Positions 21,001 to 33,431 of a DNA stretch of 64,000 bases are shown piece by piece. The DNA comes from Adiantum capillus-veneris. Its lineage: Eukaryota; Streptophyta; Polypodiopsida; Polypodiales; Pteridaceae. Location of the stretch: NCBI GenBank assembly GCA_014529385.2, contig CM043963.1:95494412-95558411 (forward strand). The letters are read 5' to 3'. Each line of letters starts with the position of its first letter. Position 1 is the stretch's first letter. The translations under genes and the position numbers were made by a program. The notes beneath the pieces were generated by a model. The model had not been told where the DNA came from. It ran no database searches and saw only the letters and a program-made list of their open reading frames with translations.

Positions 21001-22574
21001 CGTGGTGGCGACTACAATGGCCATGACACGAGATTTCTAGTCAAGAGGTTGTTGCCGCCACTAGCTTCAGCCACAGAGAGGCTTGTGAGTGGCAAATAGT
21101 GCTCCCTATAACTAATTTGGACCCTTGTGTTGGAGTTCAAGTTATTGGTGTTTGAACCTGTGGATCGGAGTTCAAGGGACATGCATCTGGCAAGGAACCA
21201 ATCAGACGTATCTAAACCACTATGGATGAGTGCCTCACTACTTATGTCCACTATGAGTTGCACAGAGGTTGTTAAAGTTATGGCATCTCAAGTGAACTAC
21301 CCAGTGTGATCCCAATATTTATTTTGGCTTTTAGGTTTTTATTTCACTTATTTGTCAAAGTCTGGGTAGGGCAATTTACTTAGGTGAATATGTAAGCACA
21401 CCTAGTCCCCATTGTATTATTATCGATTCATTGCCAAGGTTGGTCGGTCAACTCTCTCTCTCTCTCTCTCTCTCGTATTATCCCCATTGCTCTACACTTA
21501 TGCATCATCAACTTTGACAAGGGGGTGGGTGTGGGCACGAGCGTGGGTTAAAAAGTAGGAAGCAACACGAAAAAAGTGTAGTTCTTTGCATGAAGTTTCA
21601 GGTGGGTTAAATTGGCGTGCGTGCCAGTAGTGTCATAGGTGCTCAGTTAAATATTTTTGCCTGTTGAAGAGAACAATAGAATGAAAACATTGATGAGGTC
21701 TTTATTCCGCTTGCTTCCAGGAAGTAAGCGTCCAATCTGTCATTGTGCTCTACTAGTGTGCATCTTTACTCTCTTTAGTTTGTTACTTGTTTGCTTTGAT
21801 GGTTTCAGTCTTATGCAGGTTCGGCTAATTGCAGGAAATGCTCCTCACTATTCAATGACATCAAGTCAGATGGAAACTCTTCACAACAGGTTAGAACAGA
21901 CTGGTCGTCAGCTGACCGTGTGTGCAGCCACTTTTGGGGTTCCCTTCCATTTCACAGCATGGTTGGGTACGACAGGAGCCTTCAAAATGAAAGATTATGT
22001 GGACCCAAATCGAGGTCCGGAAGAAGTCTTAGTGATATTGTCTGTATATCCCTTGCGTTACATAAATGAAGATTTATTGAGCCCCCCACAAAAAAGACTA
22101 AAAATATTACAGACAGTGCGCTCCATGAATCCTGAAGCCTTCATACGGGGTTTTGTCACAGCTTCATACAGTACACCCTTCTTCTCGAGACGCTTTCGGG
22201 AGGCTCTTTATCACTTCGAATCTCAATATGACATACTGGATACGTTCATCGAAAGAGACAGTGAAGATAGGCAGGTATTTGAGAGAGAGATTTTAGGCAG
22301 GGCTGTGCTGAACTTAGTCGCATGTGAGGAGACGCACGTGGTTGAAAAGGTGGAGAAATATAACCAGTGCTATGCATCTGTGAGAAGGGTCGGCCTTGAA
22401 CAGGTACCATTGAATCAAAAGTTGAAAAACCAAGTTCAAAATATACTGAGAAGCTGGCACAAAAATTACATTGTCGGGGAGGACCTTAATTATCTCTTGA
22501 TGGGGTGGAAAGGCCGTATGTTGCATGCATTGGCTGTTTGGAAAGGTTCCAAGGTGTCGGAAGGGCAGCCATAG
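18050..22574 (+). CDS. GRAS-family transcriptional regulator, LISCL-like (two exons)
   Basis: GRAS proteins are plant nuclear regulators acting in signalling and development. Exon 1 is 18050-19108 (353 codons), exon 2 is 21819-22574, joined at phase 0; donor CAG/GTATGC and acceptor TTATGCAG fit exactly and rejoin the domain at PGGPPQ/VRLIAG. The product is 604 aa. Residues 1-210 are a divergent acidic, Pro/Ser-rich N-terminus. The GRAS domain starts near residue 214 (VDLNHLLLRCANAI), with LHRI (EARLAGTG), the VHIID region near 325 (LHIMEYQ), PFYRE-type sequence (RSMNPEAFIRGFV) and a C-terminal SAW region (RVGLEQVPL, LLMGWKGRMLHALAVW). The order and wording fit the LISCL subfamily best. The VHIID Asp is Glu here, which is unusual. 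No stop or frameshift interrupts the exons, so it looks functional. The frame extends upstream only through a GTG, so 18050 is chosen as the first in-frame ATG. Confidence 0.92.
19757..20003 (+). repeat. 5' LTR of the intronic element
   Basis: Matches 21270-21519 from AAAGTTATGGCATCTCAAG to CAACTTTGACA, with a gap of about 30 bp near 19898 and different sequence in the first 25 bp, so the left end is uncertain (19757 or 19782). Confidence 0.7.
20004..20015 (+). other. Primer-binding site of the intronic LTR element
   Basis: TGGTATCAGAGC is an exact 12-nt match to the plant initiator tRNA-Met complement and abuts the left LTR end. Confidence 0.85.
21270..21519 (+). repeat. 3' LTR of the intronic element
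   Basis: Begins TGTTAAAGTTATGGC and ends TTTGACA; it carries a TC run at about 21453-21474 where the left LTR has an interrupted TC tract. Preceded by a short purine stretch (AGAGG). Confidence 0.72.
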
Positions 22575-23988
22575 CAAGGTGCAAGTTTGTTGCGCAAAAT
22601 TTTTTTAATGTGTTTGAGGAGGATATTCAAGGCATAGAGGATTATCTATGTCCTTTTTTAATGATGTTATTCTTTAGAGTGAAGAGATGTTGCTAATGGA
22701 AATTGATTTTAACAGTTATTTGAAGTCAGATGCACATGATATTACGCAAACGTTTGGCTTTCTTTCCTAAGATGAATTTCCAATGATCAAAGCAACTTTG
22801 CAGGTTTTCCTCTACCCAGGATGCTCATTTGTTTTGAATCAAATGGTAAAGTCTGCATATCGGCCTTTGTATTGCAGTGTGGCTTCATGCGGTTACAGCA
22901 ACGTTGGTGAAGCACATTACGGAAGTTGTGGATGTGATGGGAAGGGGCCAATGCAAGCTACCGCATTGACATGGAGTCGCCAGCTGATGTTTAGAACTCA
23001 AGAACGACTCAGTACTCCCTCTCTCTTAAGCTTATGAACTCACTTGTACAAAGTCCAGTTACTGACTTGATCTCTAGACCCATTCGGGTCCATGAGCGTG
23101 CATACACAAGCAGACTCTCTTTGGCATCCATCTGTTGATCTGTTCTTATTCATGAACATGCACTATGATTATAAATTTATGGTTCAGAGATGGAGTGCAG
23201 ACTGCAAATGCATGGGGCTGTTGACTTTTCCCATAAATCGTGCTGGCGATGTTTTGTCAACAGTCGATTGATGACGTGCATGGCAATTACTGACCTGTTC
23301 TTATTATGAACATGCATGATGATTATAAAGTGGCTTTTTACTTCTATAGTTCAAAGGTTGTGTGCAGACTACCAGAGCGTGGGGCTGTGACTTCTTCCAC
23401 AAGTCCGATCGGCGAAGTTTTGGCAACAGTCCATTTTTTGGTGAAGAAAATAGATAAACATCGATTTGAGTATGGCACTACTATGCCATCGGGAAGTCCA
23501 GCAACCAGACAGAATTAGGCATTTTGCTTATGAAGAGGGAGAATGTGTCTTGAGACATTCAGTTCAAGAAAATTTGAAAGGTGGGGTGACATGAATTAGA
23601 TGCAAAACTGTCTAATTTTAAGGTTACGTGCAATATGCATCAACTTTTCATTAAGTCCAAGACTTCGTAATATTATCATCATCTGAAGAGGTTGGCTGTG
23701 TTGAAAATAAGTCTGCTGGTTGAGAAGAACATACTTGGGCATTTGTATTGAGTGGAAGCTCGCTCCAGTGATTGAACCAGTCACGGAAATTACCAAGGAT
23801 GTTTGAATTGTTATTGCGAATTAAGCTCAAAAATCCTTTGCTAAGAGATGATTATACAATCCTTTGCCAAGAGATAATCATAAGGTGAAAATGCAGGCAA
23901 TTGCCGATTCAATGATTATTATGCTCAGTTAGCTGGTTACTACTTTTGAGAGGTTGCTAGGGGGGGGGGGGGGGGGGGTTGTTGATGC
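22575..23988. other. 3' flank of the GRAS gene
   Basis: No further exon is recognisable after the stop at 22572-22574, and I find no clear AATAAA near it. At 23136-23268 and 23292-23430 there are two diverged copies of a block (CTGTTCTTATT...GAACATGCA...GATTATAAA ... GCGA(T/A)GTTTTG(T/G)CAACAGTC). A run of 19 G lies at 23960-23978. Confidence 0.55.
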
Positions 23989-24409
23989 TGGAAATTCAAA
24001 GGTACTTGGAGCGGGGATGACATGACGAGGAGAAAGAGAATGAGGAGTACAAATTTTTGGTTGGTGCTGGCGATAAGGTAAACTAAGGGGGTTTGCTGTT
24101 TGACAAGGACAAGGGGGCCTTCGTAGTTTTTCCTTGTGGACTATGTATTCACAATTGTTACCATTTGGCTTTGCTCCTCATTCTCTTTCTCCTCGTCATG
24201 TCATCCCCGCTCCAAGTACCTTTGGAAATTCAAAGGTACTTGGAGCGGGGATGACATGACGAGGAGAAAGAGAATGAGGAGTACAAATTTTTGGTTGGTG
24301 CTGGCGATAAGGTAAACTAAGGGGGTTTGCTGTTTGACAAGGACAAGGGGGCCTTCGTAGTTTTTCCTTGTGGACTATGTATTCACAATTGTTACCATTT
24401 GGCTTTGCT
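23989..24409. repeat. Perfect direct-inverted-direct duplication
   Basis: The 187-bp block 23989-24175 is repeated base for base at 24223-24409. Between them, 24176-24222 (47 bp) is the exact reverse complement of 23999-24045. The result is two 47-bp perfect inverted-repeat pairs. Complete identity means either very recent origin or an assembly error. The block starts just after a 19-G homopolymer. Confidence 0.92.
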
Positions 24410-24778
24410 TGGAAAACATGGTATGCTTGTAGACACCCATATTTTCTAGGCTAGATGAATATGCCATTGTTTTGTGTTAATTTTGCAGAATGTTGTGATT
24501 TCTTTAAGCAAGATTTTGATTTATATTGGTTTTTGGTTGCAGGATTCCAGAGAGTTCATGCTGAAACATATGGATTGCTGTAAATCTAGCACTAAGTGCA
24601 TATGCAGCTTCTGCATTATTCGATATCGGGCATTTCCGATGATTGCTGCCAATCAATTGCATGTGCAATGGTTTTTCATAGCTGGTCAGAGAAATTCGAG
24701 CCAAATAAAAGTTACATATTCAGGCTGCTGGCCAATTGTAAGAGGAGTTAGAAGTTATTTTCTATTTTCAAAAACCTG

Positions 24779-25639
<861 letters not shown>

Positions 25640-26460
25640 AATGTTAAGCAGGAAGTCCTTATCATGGGACACATTCATGAGACTGCAAATGTGAATACCC
25701 ACCCAAGACATTGATTGTCATGAAGGACGCTTGCCTCATGTATCTTTTTGTCTAATAGGCCAAAACTGCATTACTTTCTTGTACAAAAAGTGAGTATGAA
25801 AGCTGTAATTTGATAAAGATAGCTGTAATAGCTATCTTTGTTGTAAAGTGTATTGTCTTGTCATTCCATAAACGGAAAGACTTGTTAAGGGAAAGACTTG
25901 TCATTTGTCATTTCAACCATGTTTTCCAAGTACACTTCTCTATAGCAAGCTATTATGAGTGGCTTCCTGCCACAGCTGCGAACGGAAAAAGTCGAGAGCA
26001 GTTTTTGTTCCGAAAGCAAAGCATGCTTCCTTTCAAAATTGCATGATGTTTTCAGTAGCTATAAGGTATTTCCAATGTTTTATATATTTCTCCTTAGAAC
26101 AAGTGTTCGGGAAAAATGTGTCTTAGCTTAATATCGTGCCGTTTTCAATTTCCAAAATGCCGGTTGAGCGCAAGGGGAAAAGGAGAAATTCCGCCCCAAA
26201 ATAGAGAAAAATAATGTAAAAACCTGAAAAAATAACGTAGTTTTTCAAAATTTCATCTTGGCAAATTCAAGGAAAGGAATTTGGTATGTTTGGAAAAATC
26301 ATTTTTCCTGAACATTGAACACTGCTTAGAACACACACAAAGGAACTGTCAACTTAAGAAATTGATTACTCGAGTTCTAGCTTTGCGTGTAAAAGCGTGT
26401 GCATGAGGAACGAGGACTTCAAGTTTGCGATGCTTGTGTGCAGTGGCATAGTGTATTTTA
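25640..26460 (+). repeat. Interspersed repeat, copy 1 (second copy at 60.6-63.5 kb)
   Basis: Successive segments match, in order and orientation, the segments at 60640-60722, 62751-62799, 63040-63100 and 63226-63545. Shared phrases include GTGAATAC, TTGTACAAAAAGT, TTCCAAGTACACTTCTCTAT, AGCAAGCTATTATGAGTG, GATGTTTTCAGTAGCT and GTGTGCATGAGGA. It has no long reading frame. This copy holds a small inverted-repeat transposon (26102-26324) that is absent from the other copy at that point. Confidence 0.8.
26102..26324 (+). mobile_element. MITE-like element, copy 1, with 9-bp target duplication
   Basis: This 223-bp element begins AGTGTTCGGGAAAAATG and ends with the near reverse complement (CATTTTTCCTGAACATTGAACACTG). 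It is flanked on both sides by CTTAGAACA (26093-26101 and 26325-26333). The paralogous site at 63440 reads CTTTAGATCACACACAAAGG, with no insert and a single site copy, which supports insertion. A 9-bp duplication points to the Mutator-like class. No coding capacity, so non-autonomous. Confidence 0.82.
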
Positions 26461-26484
26461 ACTGGCTGAAATGCGAAGTCTTTG

Positions 26485-27226
26485 AGCTTGCCTTGAAGAA
26501 GAAAGGTAAATTTTATGAGTTAGAAGTATAGATACCAGCAAATCCTTCAACTTTGAACCCTGTAGCCAGGAATGTTCTAATTGTGCCCTTTTTTTCTTCG
26601 GTTTGAGAAAATCTTTGTGCCTCTTTTGAAACAATGTCAACCCAAATCAGAACTGTTTGCATGAAAATTTGAACAAAGGAGGATGGTTAACATAATAAAC
26701 CAAAAAAGAGCTTTTGAGCTTGCCTTGAAGAAGACTGGTAAATCTTGGGAGTTCATTGTAGATACCACCAAATCCTTCAACTTCGAACATTGTAGTTAGG
26801 ACTTTGGCCAGATAAAATGTTTGTGGTTTGTAGAAAAATACACCGGCTAAACATGGTTTTGGCTACATGGGGGCCGGATATTGTGAGTTTGGGTTCTCGT
26901 GCAGCCTCCTTGGAAACAACGCCAACCCAAATCAAACCTATCCAGTGTTAGAAAAAAACCGGGGTCCAGTGTATTTTAAACCGCTGAAATTCTAAAATCC
27001 CGGTTAGATTTTTGCTTGCCTTGAAGAAAACTGGGAAATTTTCACAAGTTTTAGTGTAATTACCGGCAAAAGCTTCAAATTTTGACCTAAAAACTGGGAG
27101 AATTTCAAGTTTGCCTTTATTTTCTTCGGTTAGGAAAAACGTATTTTTCTAGCCCTGAACCCATTTGCATGAAACTCTAAACAAAGGAGGAAGGTTAACC
27201 TAATAAACCAAAAAAGAGCTTTTACC
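26485..27226 (+). repeat. Three diverged copies of a 230-300-bp unit
   Basis: GCTTGCCTTGAAGAAGA or variants followed by (G)GTAAAT...TAGATACCA(C/G)CAAA(T/G)CCTTCAA recurs at about 26487, 26717 and 27014. The phrase AACAAAGGAGGA(T/A)GGTTAAC...AATAAACCAAAAAAGAGCTTT occurs near 26672 and 27182. Non-coding. Confidence 0.7.
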
Positions 27227-27357
27227 TTGTACTTATGGGAAGGACTTGTTTTTGCATCAAGATGATTGGCTACTTCCGGCCAAATGTGACTATGTGACCA
27301 TTCTGACCGTTCAAATGTTAAGAAAACTTATGCTTAAGCCTTATGACCATTGGAAAC

Positions 27358-28008
27358 TCGGATGCTCTATAGATTTTGTGATTATTTACTAAAATTTTGT
27401 ACATGATCGGATGCTCTATAGATTTTGTGATTATTTACTAACATTTTGTACATGACCAGACTTTGAGATAGCAAATAATAAATTCTTAATAAGTTGGGTT
27501 TTGCTGTTTCAAAGGTTTGAGGCAATCTTACATAACACACACATCATTTCTTTTCTTTCCACAGTGGTATTTGTTTGTTAGCAATAGCAAGCAATTTATC
27601 AAGAATCCATTGCCTGTCCATAAATTATTTTAAATGAACTTAGCATATTGTCAACTACTCATAAAAAATTGCATGTGAAAGGCTTGTTGAGAGTGGGAAA
27701 TTAATGTGGCTTTAAAATGCCTTGTTAATCTTGCAAACATTTTCAAAGACTTTTGGGCCTGCTAAAGGCCTTAGAGGCAAACATTTTCAAAGACTTTTTG
27801 GCCCGCTAAAGGCCTTAGAGGCCTTAAAAGTCTGCAAGAAAAAGACATCTCTGAAGATTGCATTTATGTATCGCTGAAAAAGGCTTTAGAAAACAAAGGA
27901 ATAAAGAGTGTATTCATAGGTGCAAGAAAAAGACATCTCTCAAGATTGCATTTATGTATAGTTGAAAAAGGCTTTAGAAAACAAAGGAATAAAGAGTGTA
28001 TTCATAGG
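27358..28008 (+). repeat. Three adjacent short tandem duplications
   Basis: A 49-bp unit is doubled at 27358-27456 (TCGGATGCTCTATAGATTTT...), a 44-bp unit at 27733-27823 (GCAAACATTTTCAAAGAC...) and an 88-bp unit at 27833-28008 (TGCAAGAAAAAGACATCTCT...). Copies differ by only a few bases, so they are fairly recent. Confidence 0.88.
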
Positions 28009-31000
28009 AGTTTCATCCATGATGTGAAGTATTGATTCAATGACTGTTTTTTCAAGTTTTGATTTGTAAAGAGTCCTTTCATTTAATGACTTCATGCTTA
28101 TTGAATCTACCCTTTTTTAATGAAGATATTAAAATATTCTTTTGTTTTAGTTTTTCAATGTGTCTTTATTTTATTTCAATTTTGGTCTAAGAATATAGAG
28201 CCTAGAGGAGTTGGTAGAGAAAAAGTGCAAATCTCTCACCATCAAAAGTTTCACTGTCACATTAAATGTAATGTACCCTTTGTTTGCACTTTAGTCTTTT
28301 CATCACCATTTGATTACATACAATATGATTTTTTTTTCATTTTAGTGTTTTTAAAAGGTGTCTCTATATTTGTGTTGATGTGAGGCATTAAACATGTATA
28401 AAGAAGATCCTCTCCCTCTCTCTAATTGATGAAAATAAGGATAAACTTGAAATTAATGAAGCAATTCATCTCAAAAGCCTATATAACCAAGTCAAATTCA
28501 ATTTTTAGTATCTTGTATTGATAGCCAATAGTGTTCTTATGAAAAGCTACAAATATTTTTTAATCTTTGGAGATATTTAATCTCACAATCACAAAAAATT
28601 TGAAGGGTATTTTGGGAATTTTATAATTTGAGGAGCATTTTGGGAATTTTGGGAATATCACAAATTAGAGGGATTTCGGTAAACCATTTGTGATTATGTA
28701 TGTATAATGGATGATATAATTTTATATTACAACACAACAAAAGTTCCATGTGATTTTATGTGCAAGCTTTTGTGAAATCATACAAGAGAGCAAAGTGACG
28801 ATCCACAGGATCGGAGGCAAACAAGCCTCAGAGGACTAGTTTAGAACAATACATGTCATGATGACATCTTGTAATAAGTAAAGCCTAGCAGTGGTTTCTC
28901 TCTCAAGCAAAAAACTTGTAATCCTTTGACCCTCAAGGCTCGGTCCGAGCTCGAGGTTGGTGTATATTTCTATCCACTCACAATTGTGAGTTTTGAAAAA
29001 AAAAAAAAAACTTACTCTCTATAAATCTCACCCCCCCCTTCACTTAGCGGGCCTTCGTGCTTCCTCACCTTGTTTTAATTGCATCTCTTCATATGGTTTT
29101 CTCCTATGTGAGATGGTAGAGCTAGGATTTACATGGTATTGTGGGCTTCATTAGTTATAGACATAAATGCCTTTATTTGTGAGCTCATTGACAATTAAAG
29201 ATAGATATTGTTATTGTCCATAAAATTAAACACGGCAAAGACTTGGAGCAATCCGTCCAAACATTGCTCCAAATTTATTCTGAGAAACTTTCAAATTTGA
29301 GGGGTATTTTGGTGATTTTAATAAGAAATTCATTCCATTTACTTCTTATTTACTTGAAAGAAAACATAAATATACAAATATCTTCAATTTTAAAATTACA
29401 TCATTAGCATGATTTGGGTGTTCTATCCTTACCGAAGAATTACAAAAAATGTAGCCGAGACAAGGTCGATAAAGACCCTTGTCTGAGTCGAAGTGCTTAT
29501 CATTCAACTTTGTGTCCTTGTCAACAAAAAATTGTATTTACCACATTCTTCGCTAATATTTTACGCACAACATCAGTGCATGTGCGGATATCATTTTTAT
29601 TTGATATTTTAATAATAAAATAACGAAGGGGGTTAGGGTTGTGCTAAAGGAAAGTAATTTAGCATTCATTCATTGCTTCAAAGAGTTCAACTGTTTATTA
29701 AAGCCTTATGCCTTATGTAGCCCCTAAAGAAACCTCTTCTTAAGCATTTCAAAACAAAACGTAAAGGAAGTCAATGTGGCTTTTTGGCCTCTAAAGGTCT
29801 TAGTAACCAAGTGGCCAAGGTATTTCAGTTTTGCTTGTTTGACAAGTGTCCCTATGGAGATTAAAAGTCTTCTGAAAGAATAAAAAGAGATCCTAGTCTT
29901 TTAAATGCTATGAGTACGATCGGTCGCCTCTCTTCTTTCGCTCCCTCTCTTCTTTCGCTCCTTCTCTCACTTCTGGCATTTAGCCTTCTTCTCGCACATA
30001 GAGACACGTGTAAAGAGTTACTACCTTCGCCATATTATGTTATGTAGTTGATTTTCGAAAAGTTCGAAAGTGCATTCAATTTTTGGCATGCTTGACAAAG
30101 GCTTGTAGAGAACAAATGAATAAACAATATATAGGAGTTTAATCCCATGATATGAGATATTAATAAAGGGTCCTTTCATACATATTTTTTGATTTTTATT
30201 TTCAAGAAAATTATTAAACGATTAAAAAAAATACAGAGTATCTTTACATAGATAGTTTTAAAAGAGATCTTTCCTTGAAAGGAGTAGACATCTTGAAATG
30301 CCAAACTTGGATCCCTCAATTGCTTTCTTTTCTCTTTCCTTCACCAAACCCTCTTTAAGAATGGTTTCACACTCCCATTCTTGATAGTGCTTCCCTCTCC
30401 TAATTTTGTTTTTGTTGGGCAAAGAATATCAAATGACACTTTCATGAGTGACTTTCACAAGAGAGCTTCCATTTGCTCTTCAAACAGTACATGCTTCATC
30501 AAGGGTGGAGCTAGTAATCTATGCATATGCTAAATTTATGTAGAGGAACAAATCTACAAAAAAAATAAAAAATGTTAGAAAGGGTACATACAAGGATCAC
30601 AAATTGTGAAGTGTCAATGAGGGCGAGATCATACTGTAGAGCAAAAAGTGATGAATGTGTGTAGAAGATCGAGAGGTAGATAGCAAGGGGTGGTGAAGGA
30701 AGAGGTTGAAGTGGCATAGGAAGCCCTAGCAAAAACAATATTTTGTTGATGTTTCATATTCAGCTCGAATAAGGAAGAGGGTTGAAGTGGCGTAGGAAGC
30801 CCTAGCAAAAACAATATCTTGTTGGTATTTCATATTCAAGCTCGCATGAACCCAATTAAAAAAAGTCATTTCTTTTCCTTCATTATATCTGATTGGACAC
30901 AAGCCTCGTGATTTTATCACTTGTTTTCAAATTGTGAAGACCTAATCACTTTGAAATTAATCACTTTGAAATTAAGACATGTGGTGAAGGGTTTCGATTT

Positions 31001-31296
31001 TTAATTGTATCCAATAAGAACCAAAAAATGCAAAGTTTTTTTTAGTCAAGACTTTTTTTTGTGAAAGAGTTCTTTTATATAGTGACATGCATGATTCTAA
31101 AAGGCTTCAATCTCCCTCCATGGTAAATGAGATAGAGCAAGATGTATTGTAAGGAGGCAAGCTTTTAGAACCCTTTTGATGAGGTTCTCTAAGTGTCATA
31201 AAATCTAATATCTAGCTAGCCCAAATGATTTTCTAATATTAAACTGATCATTCAATGTGGGAGAATAAACGGGAACAAGAGTTAGAATAGAGACAT
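28009..31296. other. AT-rich intergenic region, no gene seen
   Basis: No conserved protein or RNA is recognisable. A 74-bp unit is doubled at 30698-30845 (GGAAGAGGTTGAAGTGGC...). Short A, T and C homopolymers occur. Reading frames are short, with AT-biased composition. Confidence 0.55.
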
Positions 31297-31600
31297 GTGC
31301 TTCTAAACTTATCTCATTAGGAGACCAAGAGGAGAGATGGTTACATCTCAATAGGGGTTCAAAAGGAGACGGTCTACCAAAGAGCAATGTGCAATAAGTG
31401 CTTCTAAACTTATCTCAGTAGGGAACCAATAGGAGAGATGGTTACATCTCAATAGGGATCCAAAAGGAGACGGTCTATCAAAGAGCAATGTGCAATAAGT
31501 GCTTCTAGACTTACCTCAGGGGACCAAGAGGAGAGATGGTTGCATCTCAATAGAGGTCCAAAAGGAGGTAGTCTATCAAAGAGCAACGTGCATCTAATGG
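31297..31600 (+). repeat. 101-bp tandem repeat, three copies, in the left terminal repeat
   Basis: Units start GTGCTTCTA(A/G)ACTTA at 31297, 31398 and 31499 and include AGAGATGGTTACATCTCAATAGG and ACGGTCTA(C/T)CAAAGAGCAA phrases. The right terminal repeat has about one and a half units (39452-39595). Confidence 0.9.
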
Positions 31601-31712
31601 AGCATAAAAGACTTTAGGGTTAGCGTCATTAAAGACCTTCAAAGGTTAGTGTTAAAAGTCCTTTGACCTTAGGTAAGCTAGGGCTAAGCTTGAGGTGGGC
31701 AGCCGGCCCAAG

Positions 31713-31928
31713 CTTGAGGTGCTTTTCATGCTTGGTGACTAAAGTGCTTGAGGTGCTTGTCATGCTTGATGAGTAAGGTGCTTGAGGTGCTTGTCGTGCT
31801 TACTAACTAAGGTGCTTGAGGTGCTTGTCGTGCTTGCTGACTAAGGTGCTTGAGGTGCTTGTCATGCTTGATGAGAAAGGTGCTTGAGAAGCTCTTCCCA
31901 TGCATGGGGGGTAAGGTGCTTGAGTAAA
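31713..31928 (+). repeat. 34-bp minisatellite in the left terminal repeat
   Basis: Five good copies and one degenerate copy of a 34-bp unit containing GCTTGAGGTGCTTGTC(A/G)TGCTT. The same minisatellite with a different copy arrangement is at 39671-39887. Confidence 0.93.
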
Positions 31929-33026
31929 AAAGAGACCTACAAAGGAGGGGGAAAGCCCCAAAATTAGGGGAATCTTTGACTTAACTTCCCACTCACCCAA
32001 AAGGCACCCCTTTCTCAAGGGGCACATGGACACATGTCAAGCTCTCCCTATGCTTAGCCACATGGTGTGCTGCTTAAATCCTATTGGCTTGGCTAAAGAG
32101 GGGTCCAATGAGCTTCTAGTTCAATTCAACAAATATCTATTTTCAAGTTCTCTCTCTCAAAGAGGTAAGGAGGACACTTATCCTAATGCTACCCAGGTTG
32201 CTTGAAATGCATTATGCAAATGATTAGCTAGGCTTAGAGGGTCCAATGAGCTTCAAGCTTGAGCTACAAGGAGGGGTCTACCAAAGCAAGCAAGGGTTGT
32301 GCTTGGGGGTATACACCCTCTCACACATTCATTTTTCACACATTCTCACTTGGTAAAAGTGCAAGAACTCCATCTCCTTCTCCAATCTTGTTGAGAAGTT
32401 GAGAGCCTACACCAACACTCTTGGCTATGGAATGAAAATCCAACCAAGAGCCATGCTTCTATGCTTAAGCTTGCCATCTTGTTCATCTTCATTACTATGC
32501 TATTATGTATTCTAGTAAGAAGAGTGATGATAAGTGAGGAACTATTTCTTTCTCCTATGAATGTTTCTTCTTCCTCTTCCCTACCCTCATTCCCTGCTAG
32601 CTCTCTCCACCTTCGAAGGTGTTTGAGGCCTTGGGACTGAGGCTGGGGATGCTGAATGCTTTTACAAAGTTTATGTTATTCTCGTGATGCATGAAGCTTT
32701 CCATCTTCATAGCATCACCAAGGTCACAAGGAACACAAAGATTGTATTATACCAAATCTCTCTTTATGGGAGAATTTATAATAGAAAAGGCTATTGGAGG
32801 GGGGACCCGCTCCACATAAATCTGGTCCTCAACTTTTGTCAAGTTCTCTAATTCTCCCTCTCTCTTGCAAAAGTATTGTTCATGCCAAGTTAATTAAGTA
32901 TAATGGTTATGTTGCTACCTCTAATTAAGTTCACCCTCTATGTTCTCAAAGTAGTCTCACAAAAATGCTCTCTTTAATTCTCCTAATTCCGCTATTCTCA
33001 AAGTTCATAGGCCATTTCCATTACAT

Positions 33027-33038
33027 TGGTATGAGAGC
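33027..33038 (+). other. Primer-binding site of the gypsy-type element
   Basis: TGGTATGAGAGC differs at one base from the initiator tRNA-Met primer site and follows an LTR end (ATTACA) after one base. Confidence 0.7.
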
Positions 33039-33431
33039 TATTGGTTTCTCTTTTCTTGCTTAAGAAGAGAGGTCCTTAAGTTGTCCATGAAAAATTGGGT
33101 CTGTTTATTGCAATAGGGTAAGTGGGACAGAGATCTATTATCTTGATTTAGAAGGACTTAGTTTGAGGCACACCGTTGGGAACTATAGTCTTATAATGGA
33201 GTCTCTCGGGGCTTGCCTTTGGCTTAACCATTATTGAGCTACTAGAAAGCTCAACAGTAACTATAATCAACTGAGCAATGTTAGACCCTCTCTACTAGTC
33301 TTTGCAATCAATAGTGTCTAAACTACGGGCATGGCTGCTTGAGAACTAATTTTCAAAGGTAAAGAAGAGTAGAGACTAAGGTTTTTGAGGGTACCAAAGC
33401 ACAAAATAATTTATACTTAAGTTTAATTAGC

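Larger units (their letters stand above)
19757..21519 (+). mobile_element. Small non-autonomous LTR element inside the GRAS intron
   Basis: Two direct repeats of about 250 bp (19757-20003 and 21270-21519) flank 1266 bp. The first is followed directly by TGGTATCAGAGC (20004-20015), the exact initiator tRNA-Met primer site, which fixes the plus orientation. Both repeats end CATCATCAACTTTGACA. The interior lacks protease, RT and integrase; it has one 138-codon frame (20468-20884) without recognisable domains. The element is therefore TRIM/LARD-like. The repeats differ by several indels and no clear 5-bp duplication is seen, so it is old. It runs in the same direction as the host gene. Confidence 0.75.
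19109..21818 (+). other. 2.71-kb phase-0 intron of the GRAS gene
   Basis: The intron begins GTATGC and ends TTATGCAG after a T-rich stretch (about 21745-21810). Reading through the donor gives eleven extra codons and a stop, and the frame before exon 2 lacks GRAS similarity until the splice point, which supports the boundaries. Most of its second half is an LTR element (19757-21519). Confidence 0.88.

Noticed and set aside
31713-31928. CRISPR-like array
   Set aside because: The 34-bp units are contiguous with no unique spacers, and they lie in a plant LTR.
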